Assembly (NCBI GenBank): GCA_002633025.1
Contig: NMRB01000212.1
Coordinates: 34,969 to 98,968, forward strand
Source of the DNA: Notospermus geniculatus
Taxonomy: Eukaryota; Nemertea; Pilidiophora; Heteronemertea; Lineidae
Length of the DNA stretch: 64,000 nucleotides
Direction of reading: 5' to 3'
Shown in pieces: positions 1-11,447 of this stretch. How positions within the stretch are numbered: the stretch's first letter is position 1; every line of letters starts with the position of its first letter. The notes beneath the pieces are model-generated. The model saw only the letters and a list, made by a program, of their open reading frames with translations, ran no database searches and was not told the DNA's origin. The translations under genes were made by a program, and so were the position numbers.

Positions 1-26
1 CATAAGCCGAAAGGAAACAATCGGTG

Positions 27-159
27 ATTGCCCACCGGCATTGACAGCCAACTCGCATGAAAAAAACTCCCAAGTGGAGTAGCAGCTTTAGCCGTTAGGG
101 AGCGAAGGTAAATTGCCCATTGAGAGTCAACTCGCAAGAGAAAACTCAAGTGGAGCAGC
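27..159. repeat. Degenerate direct repeat, two units
   Basis: Two diverged copies (27-86 and 112-159) share the order ATTGCCCA, then GACAGCCAACTCGC or GAGAGTCAACTCGC, then an A-rich stretch and CAAGTGGAG. The spacing is about 85 bp. They may be the right end of a longer array that starts before this window. Confidence 0.5.
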
Positions 160-537
160 GCCTGTAGCAATCCTGGTTCGCTAGCCGAACGGTAAATCTG
201 TCCAATAACACGAGTGTCTTGTTCAGCGAGGCAGCAGTGGACCAAACACGTCGATACCGTAATTCTTTGCATTACCATAGAAATGACACAGGCTCCTCTC
301 CCGCCCAAGGGCTAGATCCTCAGGGTCGGGCTACAAAGAGATGTAACGATGTTTACATACTTGACGTGCAATTGCGGGTCGGAAATGACGGAAAGTGTGC
401 CGCAGACCGCATCATCATGCGGCGTGGCTGGCGTGATCTTCGACAGTATTGTTCAGCTCCTGCTTCAAGGTTTCCCTTCAGCTGCACCGCACGAATCAAG
501 GGATGCAGTTTTCATGTCATACAATAAGGTTTCGATA

Positions 538-785
538 AAGCATGGCGCACACGAGCGACTAAAATGGGGGCGACTACCGATGCGACTACTAGGTCGCATG
601 CGATAATTACCTTTGAGGTCGATCAGTGATGTCATCCGCGACATCACTGATCTCCCAGTGAAGCATTTGTCGCAAACGAGTCAAAAAAACCTAAAAAAAA
701 CTAAAAATATGTTCAGTCGCTCCTGTAGGCGCAAGGCTAGTCGCCTAGAAAATCGCTCAAAAAATCGCTCGTGTGCGCCATGCTT
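538..785. mobile_element. 248-bp MITE with 21-bp terminal inverted repeats and TA target duplication
   Basis: The ends AAGCATGGCGCACACGAGCG (538 on) and its reverse complement (to 785) match over about 21 bp. The element is flanked by TA at 536-537 and 786-787. An internal perfect 13-bp stem (621-633 with 640-652) forms a second hairpin. There is no coding frame. A TA duplication is typical of Tc1/mariner-mobilised non-autonomous elements; that family assignment is inference. Confidence 0.8.
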
Positions 786-787
786 TA

Positions 788-1940
788 GAACAGAATACCG
801 ACACATGAGGGGAAAGTCCTAATCAATAATCTCTCTACCAAATACCGCACAGCCCTAATTAAGATTGTCCCTTTTCCAGGCAATTAGCTGGAAGCGTCTT
901 TTGTTTCTTGTTGTTGTTAGAGACGACCGAGATGTTGTCTGCTTTGTTTGGTACTCTCGTCTGCATATTGTCTTCTCCGAGGTGTGGAATGTCGAAATGG
1001 ACGTCACGTCTATCTGTATTATGTGGAGGGGATTAAGAAAACTTCAAAGAGATGACGATGATCATAATTAAGGACCTTTTTACTTATGGTTTCTGGGCGT
1101 CTTCACCCTTCGGTTCCCTATTGTTTCCTATTTGTTGTTTTGTCTTCCCTTATGCACAAGACAGGCTGCAAGGAAATCATGGCCGACACTCCACCGGCCG
1201 GGAGAACCTATCATTGTTGGCAAAAGGTTCTGTATAGCCAATCTATTCAGTTAACGTTTAAAATGTCCCGACAAGTTTGGACGACCGCACTTGATGAGTG
1301 CGTGAACCGCATGACCTGTACGACCACCAGCGACAGTCTTGGCGACACTCGCTGCTGGAGGCACGCTTTGAAGTTGCCATCCTATAGCCGGTTAATGATT
1401 ATCGAAATCTTCAGCAAAACGTATAAACGCCCACGTCGCACATAAACTTTCTATCTGTATGTTTCTGATCATGCGAAAAGTAGCAAATTAGAAAAAGTGA
1501 AATCGTGCAACAGGCAGAACAAAGAAGAAGCATTGAAAAATGGACGCACCATCTCGTCTGAAAATTGAAAGTTTGAAGGGCGGACAGACCTAAAAACATC
1601 TCACCCACTCTTTATAGGGTTGTTTGACGTAGTCAATTCGCACACGTACTGCTCAAGTTGCTTTATTTCTCGTCCTCCGATTTCGAGCGATGCGCGAGCC
1701 AGCCTCCTCTTTCTGTCTCCGATTTCTCTGCCGTACACAGAGATATCACGTTACCCACGCACAAGATACAGCGAGCAACCGAACGCAAATAATCTCTCAT
1801 GTTTCTCAAAGAGTCGTGATAGGTTAGGATCCGGCTTACGGTAGTGAAAATAACACCAGAGTAGACGTAAAATCAACCAAAAAAACTACATCCATTTGAT
1901 GTTGAAATGTACATGTGATAGATGATGCACTTATACTTAC
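788..1940. other. Unannotated stretch
   Basis: Single-copy-looking sequence with only short open frames. It has no strong splice pair, repeat or RNA signature that I can see. Confidence 0.4.
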
Positions 1941-1987
1941 ACAACTTGCGTAACTCCATTTCAGCGTGGCTGGTTCCATTCAAGCAG
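1941..1987 (-). CDS. Candidate 47-nt internal exon, unknown protein
   Basis: On the minus strand a good acceptor (pyrimidine-rich, ending TTCTTCTTATCAG just above 1987) and a consensus donor (GTAAGTATAAG just below 1941) bracket 47 nt. Exactly one frame is open across it, reading CLNGTSHAEMELRKL, entered in phase 2 and left in phase 1. No partner exon was identified nearby. Microexons this short are known, but chance pairs of splice-like motifs also occur, so this is a weak call. Confidence 0.22.
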
Positions 1988-2307
1988 CTGATAAGAAGAA
2001 GAGAATCTTAATGTGTAGAAGAGTTTGGCGGCAGTGGACGGAGTGCTCTTGACATTTCTGTCGAAAGCTAAACTCCCCCCGCAGTTTCAAACCGCCTACC
2101 TAATACGTTAACCGCGCTCCGAATTGCTTCGTTTACGCGATTCTTAAAAGATGACCAACAGACGGCGTTAGCTGTCCGATTCGGGATTTGCCGTGCGACT
2201 TACTGGGTGGACGGACCAAATTAATGTTTTTCGACCAAGTAAAAAAGAAACAACTGGATTAAATGACCAAAATGTCCAAAACGTGGGCGCACACTAACAG
2301 ATGTGTA

Positions 2308-3224
2308 ATGGCAAACAAAACATGGGGGGACGAGTGTAGTCGAAAGCCGAAACATTGACAGCTGGGTTCTACATGCAACTGGATATGGATGGATGAGTAC
2401 CACCTCCGCCAGGATTCCAGGAAACATTCTAAGATATCAATACTCAGACAGTTATATTCACCAACTATGTATAGATTTCCCGTAAGATTAATCCAGCAAA
2501 CAGTGCATAAGATGATTGGGTTTGCTTTGGTGGAGAAATATCAAAGTTCATTTTCCTACGNACTCGCTTATTTTGATCTGCATCGGCTCCGCGCTTTCCT
2601 GAAACAGTCCGCGTGGCTTCTGCTTGCCTTCGCGAAGCTGCCCGCACCGCGGAAGCTTTCAGGAGCGTTACAGAAAGTGTTTCAGAAGTGTTACAGAAAG
2701 GCGGGATGTCCTGACCATGTCCCCACGACAATGCAGACAAGTCGCTGAAGGTGTCGGGAAGTTCATTTCCGCGTCGAAATTTTGGTCTCGATCAAAATTT
2801 GGATGCGGAAATTTCGCCCTCTCCCGAACGTGCGGAAATGCCGGGAACTGCTTAGGAATGATAGACAGTGAACGGAATCTTTCAAGAATATGCGGAGAGG
2901 TTGCGGAATGAATGCGGAATTGCTAAATTTGCGTTCTGCGTCTTGTCCGCGCCCTAGTGGACGCTAGGTTTTATGGCAAACAAAACATGGGGGACGAGTG
3001 TAGTCGAAAGCCGAAACATTGACAGCTGGGTTCTACATGCAACTGGATATGGATGGATGAGTACCACCTCCGCCAGGATTCCAGGAAACATTCTAAGATA
3101 TCAATACTCAGACAGTTATATTCACCAACTATGTATAGATTTCCCGTAAGATTAATCCAGCAAACAGTGCATAAGATGATTGGGTTTGCTTTGGTGGAGA
3201 AATATCAAAGTTCATTTTCCTACG
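2308..3224. repeat. Direct duplicate 2308-2560 / 2973-3224 around single N at 2561
   Basis: The 253-bp segment ending at the lone N at 2561 is repeated, with a 1-bp G-run difference, at 2973-3224. The first copy stops exactly at the N, as expected for an unmerged contig end or an alternative haplotype. The 411 bp between them (2562-2972) are rich in GCGGAA and look like a fragment of some repeat, but I cannot name it. Confidence 0.85.
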
Positions 3225-3583
3225 GCGGGCTCAATTTTCCCGCCGAAAATAATCGCCGAGTTCTCCCCGCGTTTCTCTACGGGCTTAAACTGACATACAT
3301 GTTGCTTTTAAAGATTTAACCGATGACTTCATCAAGTAATGTACTGTACTTTAATTTCTGTAAATTTGAAGTGACATCGGCCTCGTCGATTCTCGCCGTT
3401 CTCGCGGGAATACACGAGACTAGGCGAAATCTCGAGAAACGATTTCGGAGACACGGTCAACGTCGTCTGAAACTGTCGGGGGCTTACCAGAGGGCCGGAG
3501 GGAAGCCTTTGAAAGGAGCAAACGTCAGTTTTTACAATTACGACTACATTCGAGCAGTAGGCTACGGGTTACCATCACAAAAG

Positions 3584-3708
3584 AGAGTTGCGCAAATCTC
3601 CCGAAACGCCAACGCCAACTCCAATCCCATTGTCCGATGCCTCGAAGAGAACAGAGAGCAATAGGATAGACGTTCGCGTCGGCGTTTCGGGGCCTTTGCG
3701 AAAACTCT
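3584..3708. mobile_element. Foldback MITE, family A, copy 1
   Basis: About 125 bp. The left end reads AGAGTT, a short A-rich part, then CCCGAAACGCCAACGCC. The right end is the inverse (GGCGTTTCGGGG ... GCGAAAACTCT). The arms are nearly complementary over about 45 bp. Related copies lie at 57835, 58803 and 59513. Short open frames on both strands here are by-products of the repeat. Confidence 0.75.
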
Positions 3709-4043
3709 CTATTGTTGTCCGAGAAATCGTGGAGGCGCATTTCGAACTCAAGATTTCTTCATCAGACAAAGTGATTGGTATTATTGTCCCTTCAAACGTC
3801 CCATTAGTCGAAACCAGTCATCATTGGACTGATTCTGACGATGTTAACTGTAGCTGAGCTCCACGGCAAAATATCATTGGAGAATTGGGAAAGCGTGTTT
3901 AATTTCGCACGACTGTCATCATCTCGTTGTCATAGCTACCGAGTTTACCCTCATACTTCGCGGCAGTATAAAATTAATACGAATATTGAATTTCTTGAGA
4001 AGTTGTTTAACAGTATTAAATGTCTCCTGATCTTGCATTTCAG

Positions 4044-4179
4044 CTTTTTTAAAGAGTTAAAGAGCTTGATTTTGCATCAGAAAGCAAACTTGATCAAATA
4101 TGCAATATCGGCATCAAAGGAGACAGCAGCTAGCGCCATGTGCAATGAGGCCGAATACGTGGGGGTGGATTATAAGTAA
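4044..4179 (+). CDS. Candidate terminal coding exon, unknown protein
   Basis: A good acceptor (CTCCTGATCTTGCATTTCAG ending at 4043) is followed by one open frame of 45 codons ending in TAA at 4177-4179. It is entered after one base (phase 2), begins FFKELKSLILHQKANLIKYA and ends YVGVDYK. An AATAAA lies at 4415-4420, consistent with a 3' end. A 31-bp inverted repeat begins 10 bases after the stop. No family was recognised, no upstream exon was located, and the open frame alone is not statistically striking. Confidence 0.25.
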
Positions 4180-4188
4180 TATGTTATC

Positions 4189-4256
4189 GATGAAATGGAT
4201 GCGGTACGTGATGACGTTATCACAGTAACGTCATGACGTACCGCTTCCTTTTCATC
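4189..4256. repeat. 31-bp-arm hairpin
   Basis: Arms 4189-4219 and 4226-4256 are complementary except at a few positions, with a 6-base loop. The core is GTACGTGATGACGTTA against TAACGTCATGACGTAC and contains CRE-like TGACGT half-sites. It lies just after the candidate stop codon at 4179, so it could be a 3'-UTR structure or a tiny MITE. Confidence 0.7.
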
Positions 4257-4414
4257 CGTACGGTGTCCGCTTCTCATGACGTCACTTTCTTGAAATCATG
4301 AGTCTTGATACATTTTACACCCATTTCTCACTCAAAAGAGCCGTCGTCCCTGGGAAGAAATCTTTTCTATAGAAATCAACTTCTGAAGAAACTTTGATTC
4401 GTTTGTAATGTGGG

Positions 4415-4420
4415 AATAAA
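4415..4420 (+). promoter_or_regulatory. Possible polyadenylation signal
   Basis: AATAAA lies 236 bases after the candidate stop codon at 4179. It only matters if the exon at 4044-4179 is real. Confidence 0.2.
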
Positions 4421-4664
4421 GCAGGCGTCCCAATCACATCTTGCCCTTGGTTTTAAATAGAATTTGTTTGAAGTGCTTGAGACTTGAGATTCGATGGTTG
4501 ATTTGAAACGGATCGTCATGACTTTGGTCTACCACTGTTGACAGTGTCAGGGTCAAAAGGAGACATTGAAGCCAAGGTATCGCCATGCTTTACCAAAAGC
4601 AACGGCACCTGTGGCAAGGCTCATATCAATGCGGTATATAACTTCGTCACAGGTGGCGCTATTA

Positions 4665-5055
4665 GTGAGGTTTCGCAAATCTGACGAAATACGAAGTACG
4701 AAATACGAAATTCAACTTCATTTCCAGGACCTAACGTACTTCTGGAGATGATTGGTATCTGAAATGTCCCTACTGCCAGTGCTCTTTTAACATATCATGT
4801 GAGACCGAGGGAGTTATGGTGCATCTTGAATTTTTAAATTTCCACCTCGTATCTACGAAGTGCAGTGGAAACGAAAGATAAATTTCAAAGTTTAATATAC
4901 ACCGTAACTCTATCGATCTAACGTTATACGCTAAAAGACGCTCTTGCAGCAGGCGATATTTGTGGTACCAACCATCTCCTGAAATACACGTCATGGGAAT
5001 GAAGTCCAATTTCGTATTTCGTACTTCATGTTTCGTCAGATTTGCGAAACCTCAC
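4665..5055. mobile_element. 391-bp transposon with about 100-bp imperfect inverted repeats
   Basis: The left end begins GTGAGGTTTCGCAAATCTGA and the right end is its complement. The arms stay alignable for about 100 bp, including repeated TACGAAAT motifs and a GGAGATG(A/G)TTGGTA block. TATTA flanks both sides (4660-4664 and 5056-5060). The inner TTA could be the real 3-bp target. There is no transposase frame, so it is non-autonomous. Confidence 0.75.
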
Positions 5056-5060
5056 TATTA

Positions 5061-6411
5061 ATAGCAGCTGACAACTACGGATTTTGGTTGAAATGTTGAT
5101 GTTTAGTTTATTTTACTTGCAATATATATCAGGATGGGATATATCATGCCAATCGATCGGTGTAACGAGTAGGCCTACACTAAGGAGGCTGCCTGTTAAC
5201 TACCTTTAAGGAAAGTCGCTGACTCAGCAAATTATTCAACGAACCGAAAAAGGACGTCACTATTGTTTTTACCATATTACCTTCAGCGAAGTGTTTGTGG
5301 GGTTTCCTAATTGGTTACCACCAAACAAAGATAAGCTCGCTTATCTATTTTTGTTACCAATGAAGGACAAAGTTCTGTACAACATATATGAACTTCATGT
5401 GTGCCTCGTTCGCTTGAAGGGCTTCAGTGAACCCTTAACCTCAAACACCAGTGACTTGAGGGCAGCGAGAAAGAAACGGGCGTGCTTAATTGTGACATAA
5501 CATGGCCGGGTTGCTTATCACGGAGGCACACAGGGGGTATTAAATCACCTCAGCAGCAGACGATGACCTGCTAGTATTCAGCGTCACGTTTGGAGGGATT
5601 AAATTTACTGTCAAACTCCAGAGCCCGGGGGCACGGCTCCTTCTCAGTTGGGCTCTGTTCTTCCCTAGACCGTCTGGATCTTCCTGTACAAACAGGCAAA
5701 CGTTTCAACAAAACCAGATGATGAAAACCGTGGAATCTAAACAGCCTTGCCTGAAAGAAAACTTTCCCAGAGCAGGCTTAGGTTAAGCACCTTTCGTCAG
5801 TAGCCGACAGAATCAATCATTGTGGCTTTCTTCTGGTGGTGTTGTGTTCGATTTGTCCTTATCTGAAAGTAGACTGTTGCCTGTAATGTGCTTAACGACT
5901 CTTTCAAAAACAGACCCGAGGAAACTTCGTTTGGGAAACACGATGATCCCTCTGGCCATGTTTGACCACGATGAACGCCAAACACACGCTGAACTGCTGC
6001 TTAAATATGCTTCAAGTCCAATAATATCGAGTTGCATTTCCCATGCGGATACAAAACAAGATAATGTAAATCTTTGATGACCGCAGTCACGGAAAAAACA
6101 CAGTCTGACCTGTCTATACGAGTTCTCCAAGTCTCGCGTGACCCCGACGTCATGTACGGTGCCCCATGAGACCATTATAGAAATGATGATTCATTATTGA
6201 CAGAACTGATACAATCTACTCAGTCGGGGGTACCATGGCATTTGATGAACAAACTCGGCTCAAAAGAATGCGCTGCTGTAAAAAACATTAGGTTCGTTAT
6301 TTTGGAAACAAGGCTCATGTAGACAGTCAAACAAAATTACAGTTTCGGAGACATGGATTCTACCGAAGTTTTCCCACTCCAGTTGAAAAAAAACAGGCTA
6401 TTACTACTTAC
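5061..6411. other. Mostly unannotated, one weak exon-like frame
   Basis: After a fair acceptor (CATATTACCTTCAG ending at 5286) a 71-codon plus-strand frame runs to a stop at 5500 (EVFVGFPNWLPPNKDKLAYL at its start). No donor or homologue was recognised. On the opposite strand around 5813-6175 a 120-codon frame exists without supporting signals. Nothing else is seen. Confidence 0.3.
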
Positions 6412-6453
6412 AGGTTTCATGATTTCAACATTACCCTGGACACCAGACCTCAT
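6412..6453 (-). CDS. Candidate 42-nt phase-0 exon
   Basis: On the minus strand a moderate acceptor (GCCTGGACCATCTTAG) and a consensus donor (GTAAGTAG) bracket 42 nt. These read MRSGVQGNVEIMKP with no stop and symmetric phase 0. The pyrimidine tract is modest and no adjoining exon was found. The product is unknown. Confidence 0.18.
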
Positions 6454-7653
6454 CTAAGATGGTCCAGGCATTCAATGAGAACTCGTGATGCTCTCCTCAG
6501 AATATATCACGAATATGTAAACCGATAAGTTAATAATCAGTGGCATTTATGCTGGGCACATAAAAAACATGTTACGATAATGAGATATTGATTCTATGGG
6601 AGGCACACTTGCTAACAGGTCACCATTTCTTCAGTATTCATTGGATTGGAGGTCTGGGTAATAGCATAAGGCTCTGGCGACATGTCAAGTACCGCCAAAG
6701 CAATTAACTCCCTTATAACTTCTATGGAATTATGAAAAGAACTGATTGAGTTATTTAATGGTCCACTTCTACGCTAAAATGAGGTTGGAACTCAATCCTT
6801 TCGAATTCTTCGAGGTCTTTTTTCCGCAGATGTATCCGTTCGTGACTTTCGTTTCCTGACGGTCTCCGGTGTTGGACAATCTTTGTACACCAACTCCTTG
6901 TTTTTCTTGCAATCAGTCGATGATGGTCTTTCATGAAAATCGAGCAAGCCATAGAAATTCTGTTGAAATTAGTGCCTTCCCTTGGCATTCACCGCGTGCC
7001 TTAATTGTTTCAAACGCACACCAAGGCGCCCACAGTGAACGCATAGAGAGAGCCGGTTCCATGGCATAGCTATGGCGACGAAGACAGCATGCGTCCAACC
7101 GTTATTCAGTCCGTGATTAAAAGCCAAACCTTTCGATTCCGTGGTAGAACAGCAATCTTTATTCTTCTGTTATTGCAGTATGCTGTCAAACGTTCCCAGT
7201 CAAAGCGAAGTAATAACACGCTGGTCCCTTAATACCACTATGCATGCTATAAGATTAAACATCACTTGTTATATTGATGGAACACGCCAGTGTGAAGTGA
7301 GATTAGAGGTATCTCAAAGGGCAATTCTATTCTGACTTGGCGAAGAATAAAGCGAAACAGAAAACACTTTAATGTCTTTCTCCTGAATAACGATATCGGG
7401 ATGGATGTTTTTACATTTCTCCTATAAATTGTATGAAGCCAGACACGGAGATTACGATGTCAATTTTGAGGCTGTTCATCTTAGTTAACAATGCAACTCA
7501 TAAGCCATGTTTCCTCTCAAAAACGAGTCATCATGATAATAAAATACCAAGTTGAATTGAAATCTCACAGCAATACAAGACTTTTACGCCCATGCTAATG
7601 CCCGAGAGGAAATACAGCATAGAGGAATGCCCAGCATAAAACACTTTTTACAT
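6454..7653. other. Unannotated stretch
   Basis: No repeats, strong splice pairs or RNA genes are visible. Only short overlapping open frames occur. Confidence 0.4.
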
Positions 7654-7747
7654 CATTCGGTACCTTTCAAGAGAACGATGAGAGAGAGTTTTATGTTTAT
7701 TATTACTGAACACAACATCTTTCTCGTTTCTTGAATGGTACCGAATG
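7654..7747. repeat. 94-bp hairpin
   Basis: The outer 18 bases pair with one mismatch (7654-7671 with 7730-7747, CATTCGGTACCTTTCAAG and its complement). The inner arms continue pairing imperfectly around a short loop. Size and bulged stem resemble a microRNA precursor, but a small foldback transposon is equally possible. Confidence 0.6.
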
Positions 7748-7870
7748 CAATGACGTGACTGGGAGCCTACTGTTGTTGGACATGATATTGGGGCAACAAA
7801 AGAACATTGATGCAGAAATAACAGATAATCTCTCGTAGGCCCGTGTTTTAGAATGCTCCTCAACGTAAAG

Positions 7871-7923
7871 GAGTTCCTCAAGGCTATTGTTCTCCTGTTG
7901 AGAACAATAGACTTGAGGAACTC
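7871..7923. repeat. 24-bp-stem hairpin
   Basis: 7871-7894 pairs with 7900-7923 with a single mismatch and a 5-base loop. It lies 123 bp from the preceding hairpin. There is no coding frame. Confidence 0.7.
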
Positions 7924-8239
7924 GTTCAACGAGGACTATTTAGAAAGCAAGCTCAGTCATGTCAGTCGAATATAACCTTACAATAGCAGACTCCAGTAGG
8001 CCTAACTGGGACCTGCATTTACCCGGGGTCCCATTCCTTTCACACCTGTTTACAGCGTGCCTACGAAAGCAAAAGGTTCGCCTGCACCGTGGTGCTTCGA
8101 AACAAAGTTTCTGCCGCGTTCGCTGCGTTGCCCCGTCGCGGTATGTACTAGTAAAAGCTGGCCTTTTGAACATTTCAAATTAGCAGGTATAAAAATACAC
8201 AACACCACAAAGACAAGTGGTGACTACGAGACAGACCAA

Positions 8240-8507
8240 GACCCGTATTCTAGAAGCCTCCTTTAATTCTAAGGGCCGTATGCACCAACGAAGATTATCT
8301 TGAACTCAGGTTTAGCCACAGCTTTTCCTTTGTCACATCATGCCCTGGCGAACCTGAACAATTGAAAAGTTGTGGCTCAACCTGAGTTCAAGATAATCTT
8401 CGTTTGGTGCATACGGCCCTAAAGGTCCACTTAAAGCTTTTGTATTCTGCCCTGCTGCAAACAATAGCTAAAGGTAAACCTAGAGTTAAGCTTCTAGAAT
8501 ACGGCCC
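8240..8507. mobile_element. Outer MITE (GGGCCGTATTCTAGAAGC family) carrying a nested MITE
   Basis: An inverted pair GTATTCTAGAAGC (8245-8257) and its complement (8490-8502) flanks another complete MITE. The right end reads ATACGGCCC followed by TAA (8508-8510). The left terminal bases are eroded. The end motif GGGCC(G)TAT is shared with the inner element, so one family seems to have inserted into itself. Confidence 0.6.
8273..8419. mobile_element. Inner MITE, 147 bp, TAA target duplication
   Basis: The ends GGGCCGTATGCACCAA and the complement match over about 55 bp with few differences. TAA occurs on both sides (8270-8272 and 8420-8422). GGGCC-type ends with a 3-bp TWA duplication are typical of PIF/Harbinger-derived MITEs; that assignment is inference. 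Confidence 0.8.
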
Positions 8508-8540
8508 TAAGTCTAATGCCGAGAACGACGAACCTACAGG

Positions 8541-8677
8541 TCAGGGCGGGTCGTCACGAAACTCCGATAGCACTAACAGTGCCTAACAGAGAGGTATGCA
8601 ATGGCTTTTACCATTATACAGACTTTCTCTGTTAGGCCCTGTTAGTGCTATCGGAGTTTCGTGGCGGTCGGCCCTGG
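8541..8677. mobile_element. Foldback MITE
   Basis: 38-base arms 8555-8592 and 8626-8663 pair with one mismatch (CACGAAACTCCGATAGCACT at the start). Outside them a weaker inverted CAGGGC pair extends the element. The central 33 bases are unpaired. Confidence 0.75.
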
Positions 8678-9848
8678 ATTATGTTATGACAGCAGCGTCG
8701 ACGGTGAAACCCCTCTGATGATGTTTGAGGCTCTCTGGGGTTTGTTCCTGTAAAAGATCCTGCTTACCCGGTGCAACCAATATTGGCCAGATTAGGTTTG
8801 TGTCGGTGGACTATGGCGTCTACATGGATGTCTTCTAATCCATACACAGAACACGCGGATATCGATCCCGGACCCTCAACCTGCAAAATAGAAATACACT
8901 GGGTGTGGATGGTTTCTACACGTATGTGCAGGCTTCAGAAGACAGTCGTTCAGAAGGTTCTGACTTCACTCAGAAGACGGAGAATGGGCCATGCATTTTC
9001 AAATACATGTAGATGGTAAACTTCCTAGACATATGGCCTTAAACAACCAAGATGGTGGCTGTATCGTGGATGATATCCGAATGGGAACGTTACGGTTTCT
9101 TTGACAGGTATGCAGCATCTAGCTACGTCAGCAGAAAAACCAAGACGATAACTCCCCAAGACTTCCCAGGTTTGAATTAATCATGAAGCCGAATTCTGCT
9201 GGAAATGAAATGATCATTTTTACGAGCCAATGCAACCCGAGACGCTGAGGCGAAAGTACAATGATCTATGTTAAGCCACCATTATGTAAAGTCGAGCGAT
9301 TTCAGCGCACCTCCGTTCCCTGGCAAACTGCCTTATCACGCCATTCCGCTTCGGCAATGGCCAATTTAGCGCCGACGATCTATGTACCCCAGCGCTGGCT
9401 CTGGCAGACAAGTAATGGTCCCGTAGCAGCCATAAATCAACGACTTCCCCATCGGGTGGAAAAGGTGGATGATTTGAAATGAAACCCGCTCCCCATGAGG
9501 TGATATCGTGACATTGCTATGCTCCTTGTAAACTTTCATTCTATATGTGTAAAACTTTCCCATGGGTTGCAGAAGGCTGATGGCGTGAAATGAAACTGTT
9601 GAGCGAGAATGAAAATCGACATGATCACGGCAACTTTTCTCAACTCATCCAAAAGGCGAAATCCACTCTCAAGTGATATCACGATCATAAGAAAGCATGG
9701 AATACTGCGCAAAGTACATGTAGTTCCTGTTTAATCAATTTGAGGATGGACACTGGCGGGAGCATGATGGCGCAACGCTAGCGTGCCGACTGCATCTTGT
9801 GTGTCCGATAGGCCTCGGATTCGATGTATTGAATTGAATCGACACATT
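8678..9848. other. Unannotated stretch
   Basis: Only short overlapping frames are present, with no convincing splice pair, repeat or RNA gene. Confidence 0.4.
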
Positions 9849-9970
9849 GGCTGGTATTTATAAAAGATAGCTATAATTGCTTTTACTTCAAGTTTTGTAA
9901 TACATTTACATTGGACATTGCTGTGCAAATCTTACGTAAAAGCATTTGCTAACTTTTATAAATACCAGCC
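9849..9970. mobile_element. MITE family B, copy 1
   Basis: 122 bp with inverted ends GGCTGGTATTTATAAAAG and a further shared block TTGCTTTTACTT / TTTGCTTTTACG near the centre. The same family occurs at 14918-15036. Target duplication is not clear here. Confidence 0.75.
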
Positions 9971-11015
9971 CTTGTCGTCTTGGCTGAAAAGGGACGATCA
10001 AGTGAGCACCGAATCAGGACAGCTCAGGATCCAGTTCTCCAGAGCCATCTGCTTAGAGGTATGCTGCTTTGAAGCAGTTACAACTGTTAAACTTGCTCCA
10101 AACATCGTATCTTCAACTGTTCTTCCAAAATGACTAAGTATTTAACGCAGTCACTAGGATTAATTACAGGCCAAAATGTACTGCCATGAAAGTCATTTGG
10201 TCTCCAGTCGAATTGCTCCCTGCCCAGTGAGACTGTTAGAGTTAATGGTCTATTTACTTTAACAGCTAAACTATTACCATTCAAGGTCTCTTGGTAATGG
10301 CAATGTGTGACGTCACAGGCCAGTGGGACTTCTGATGGGAATCCGTAAGATCGATGAACAAGGAGAGAAACTGGCAGTCATCAAGCAGGTGAATGGATGC
10401 CGGCGGCCATGAAGTCACATCCACAACGAGGCTGGCGCCCTGGGGGTTGTTGGAGCCCCTAGTGAGCAAGTTAGGAACAATTTCTGGCCTTGATGTAATG
10501 AGGCTACACGTTAGCGTGTCTCCAGCTTTTTGACATAAAAAATACATCTCACAGCGAGTTCGTGAGATAGGGGTGGCTCGTTATCACTTTACATGTATAT
10601 GATTCTGTCGATCGGACAGCAATGATGTCGTTTGCTCTCCATCCTGAGAATCTCAGGTCATTTACGGTCGTACCCTCCCTCAATGCCCTGAGGACATCCA
10701 CTCCACCCCGTTTCGGCAGATTTGGGGGACATTCCCTCATGTGTACTCGCCAATTGGTAATTCACAAATAAACCATGCAAAGCAGTGGGGAAATGCCACT
10801 TGATGTAATAACCAAATATCGCGCCTAGTGCTACAACGTCTGCACATAGATCTGGTGTAACGAGTTACCGAATACCAGTCTCATTCCATAATTTATGCAC
10901 GCTGTCGAATGATAGCTGCCCCAAACACATGAACTGGATCATACCTTCGTGTTTTGAACCCATTGTTACGTACTCGTTATCTAGATAATCCGTGAGAATC
11001 ATTTTGACGCGAAGT

Positions 11016-11447
11016 TTATTCAGGAACAATCAGAAATTCTGCGAGTTTGTCAGCGAATCGAGAAATTTTTGCAGCCGCCATTTTTGGGAATGACCAAGAC
11101 GGGATAGAAGCTTCGCTGTGATTGGCTGAATTCGGCGGAGTCCAGTGCTCCGCTGGTCCCCCACTAAAATGGCATGGATGTGGCCAGGGTCTGAACCAAG
11201 CGCGAGAAGTGGAGTCGGTTGTGAAGACCCTGGTTGCGAGGATGTTTGCTCTCCTACATGCTGTGCAATATTCTTGGTCATCTGACGGGCGATTCCGAAG
11301 GATGCCATACGAGGCATCCTTATCGAACTCATGGTGAGGTGGCGCTTTCATAAAAGTCATACTCACGGTCACAATTGTTGAGAGATTCGGTGTTCTATCA
11401 TCGAAGACGAAAAAGCACGACATCAAACAGCGAACGAGTCGGTGCAT
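11016..11447 (-). CDS. ATG-started 143-codon frame, unknown
   Basis: Minus-strand frame with a true ATG at 11447 and TAA at 11016. It may be two things overlaid. The first 27 codons end exactly at a strong donor (GTGAGTATGAC below 11367), giving a possible first exon MHRLVRCLMSCFFVFDDRTP and so on. Near the 3' end an internal ATG sits in an excellent context (AAAATGGCGG, start 11081) and would give a 21-residue peptide beginning MAAAKISRFADKLAEFLIVP. ATTGGCTGA (reverse CCAAT type) just upstream of that ATG gives the spot a promoter-like look. No domain was recognised and chance is a serious alternative. Confidence 0.2.
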   Translation of the reverse strand: MHRLVRCLMSCFFVFDDRTPNLSTIVTVSMTFMKAPPHHEFDKDASYGILRNRPSDDQEYCTACRRANILATRVFTTDSTSRAWFRPWPHPCHFSGGPAEHWTPPNSANHSEASIPSWSFPKMAAAKISRFADKLAEFLIVPE

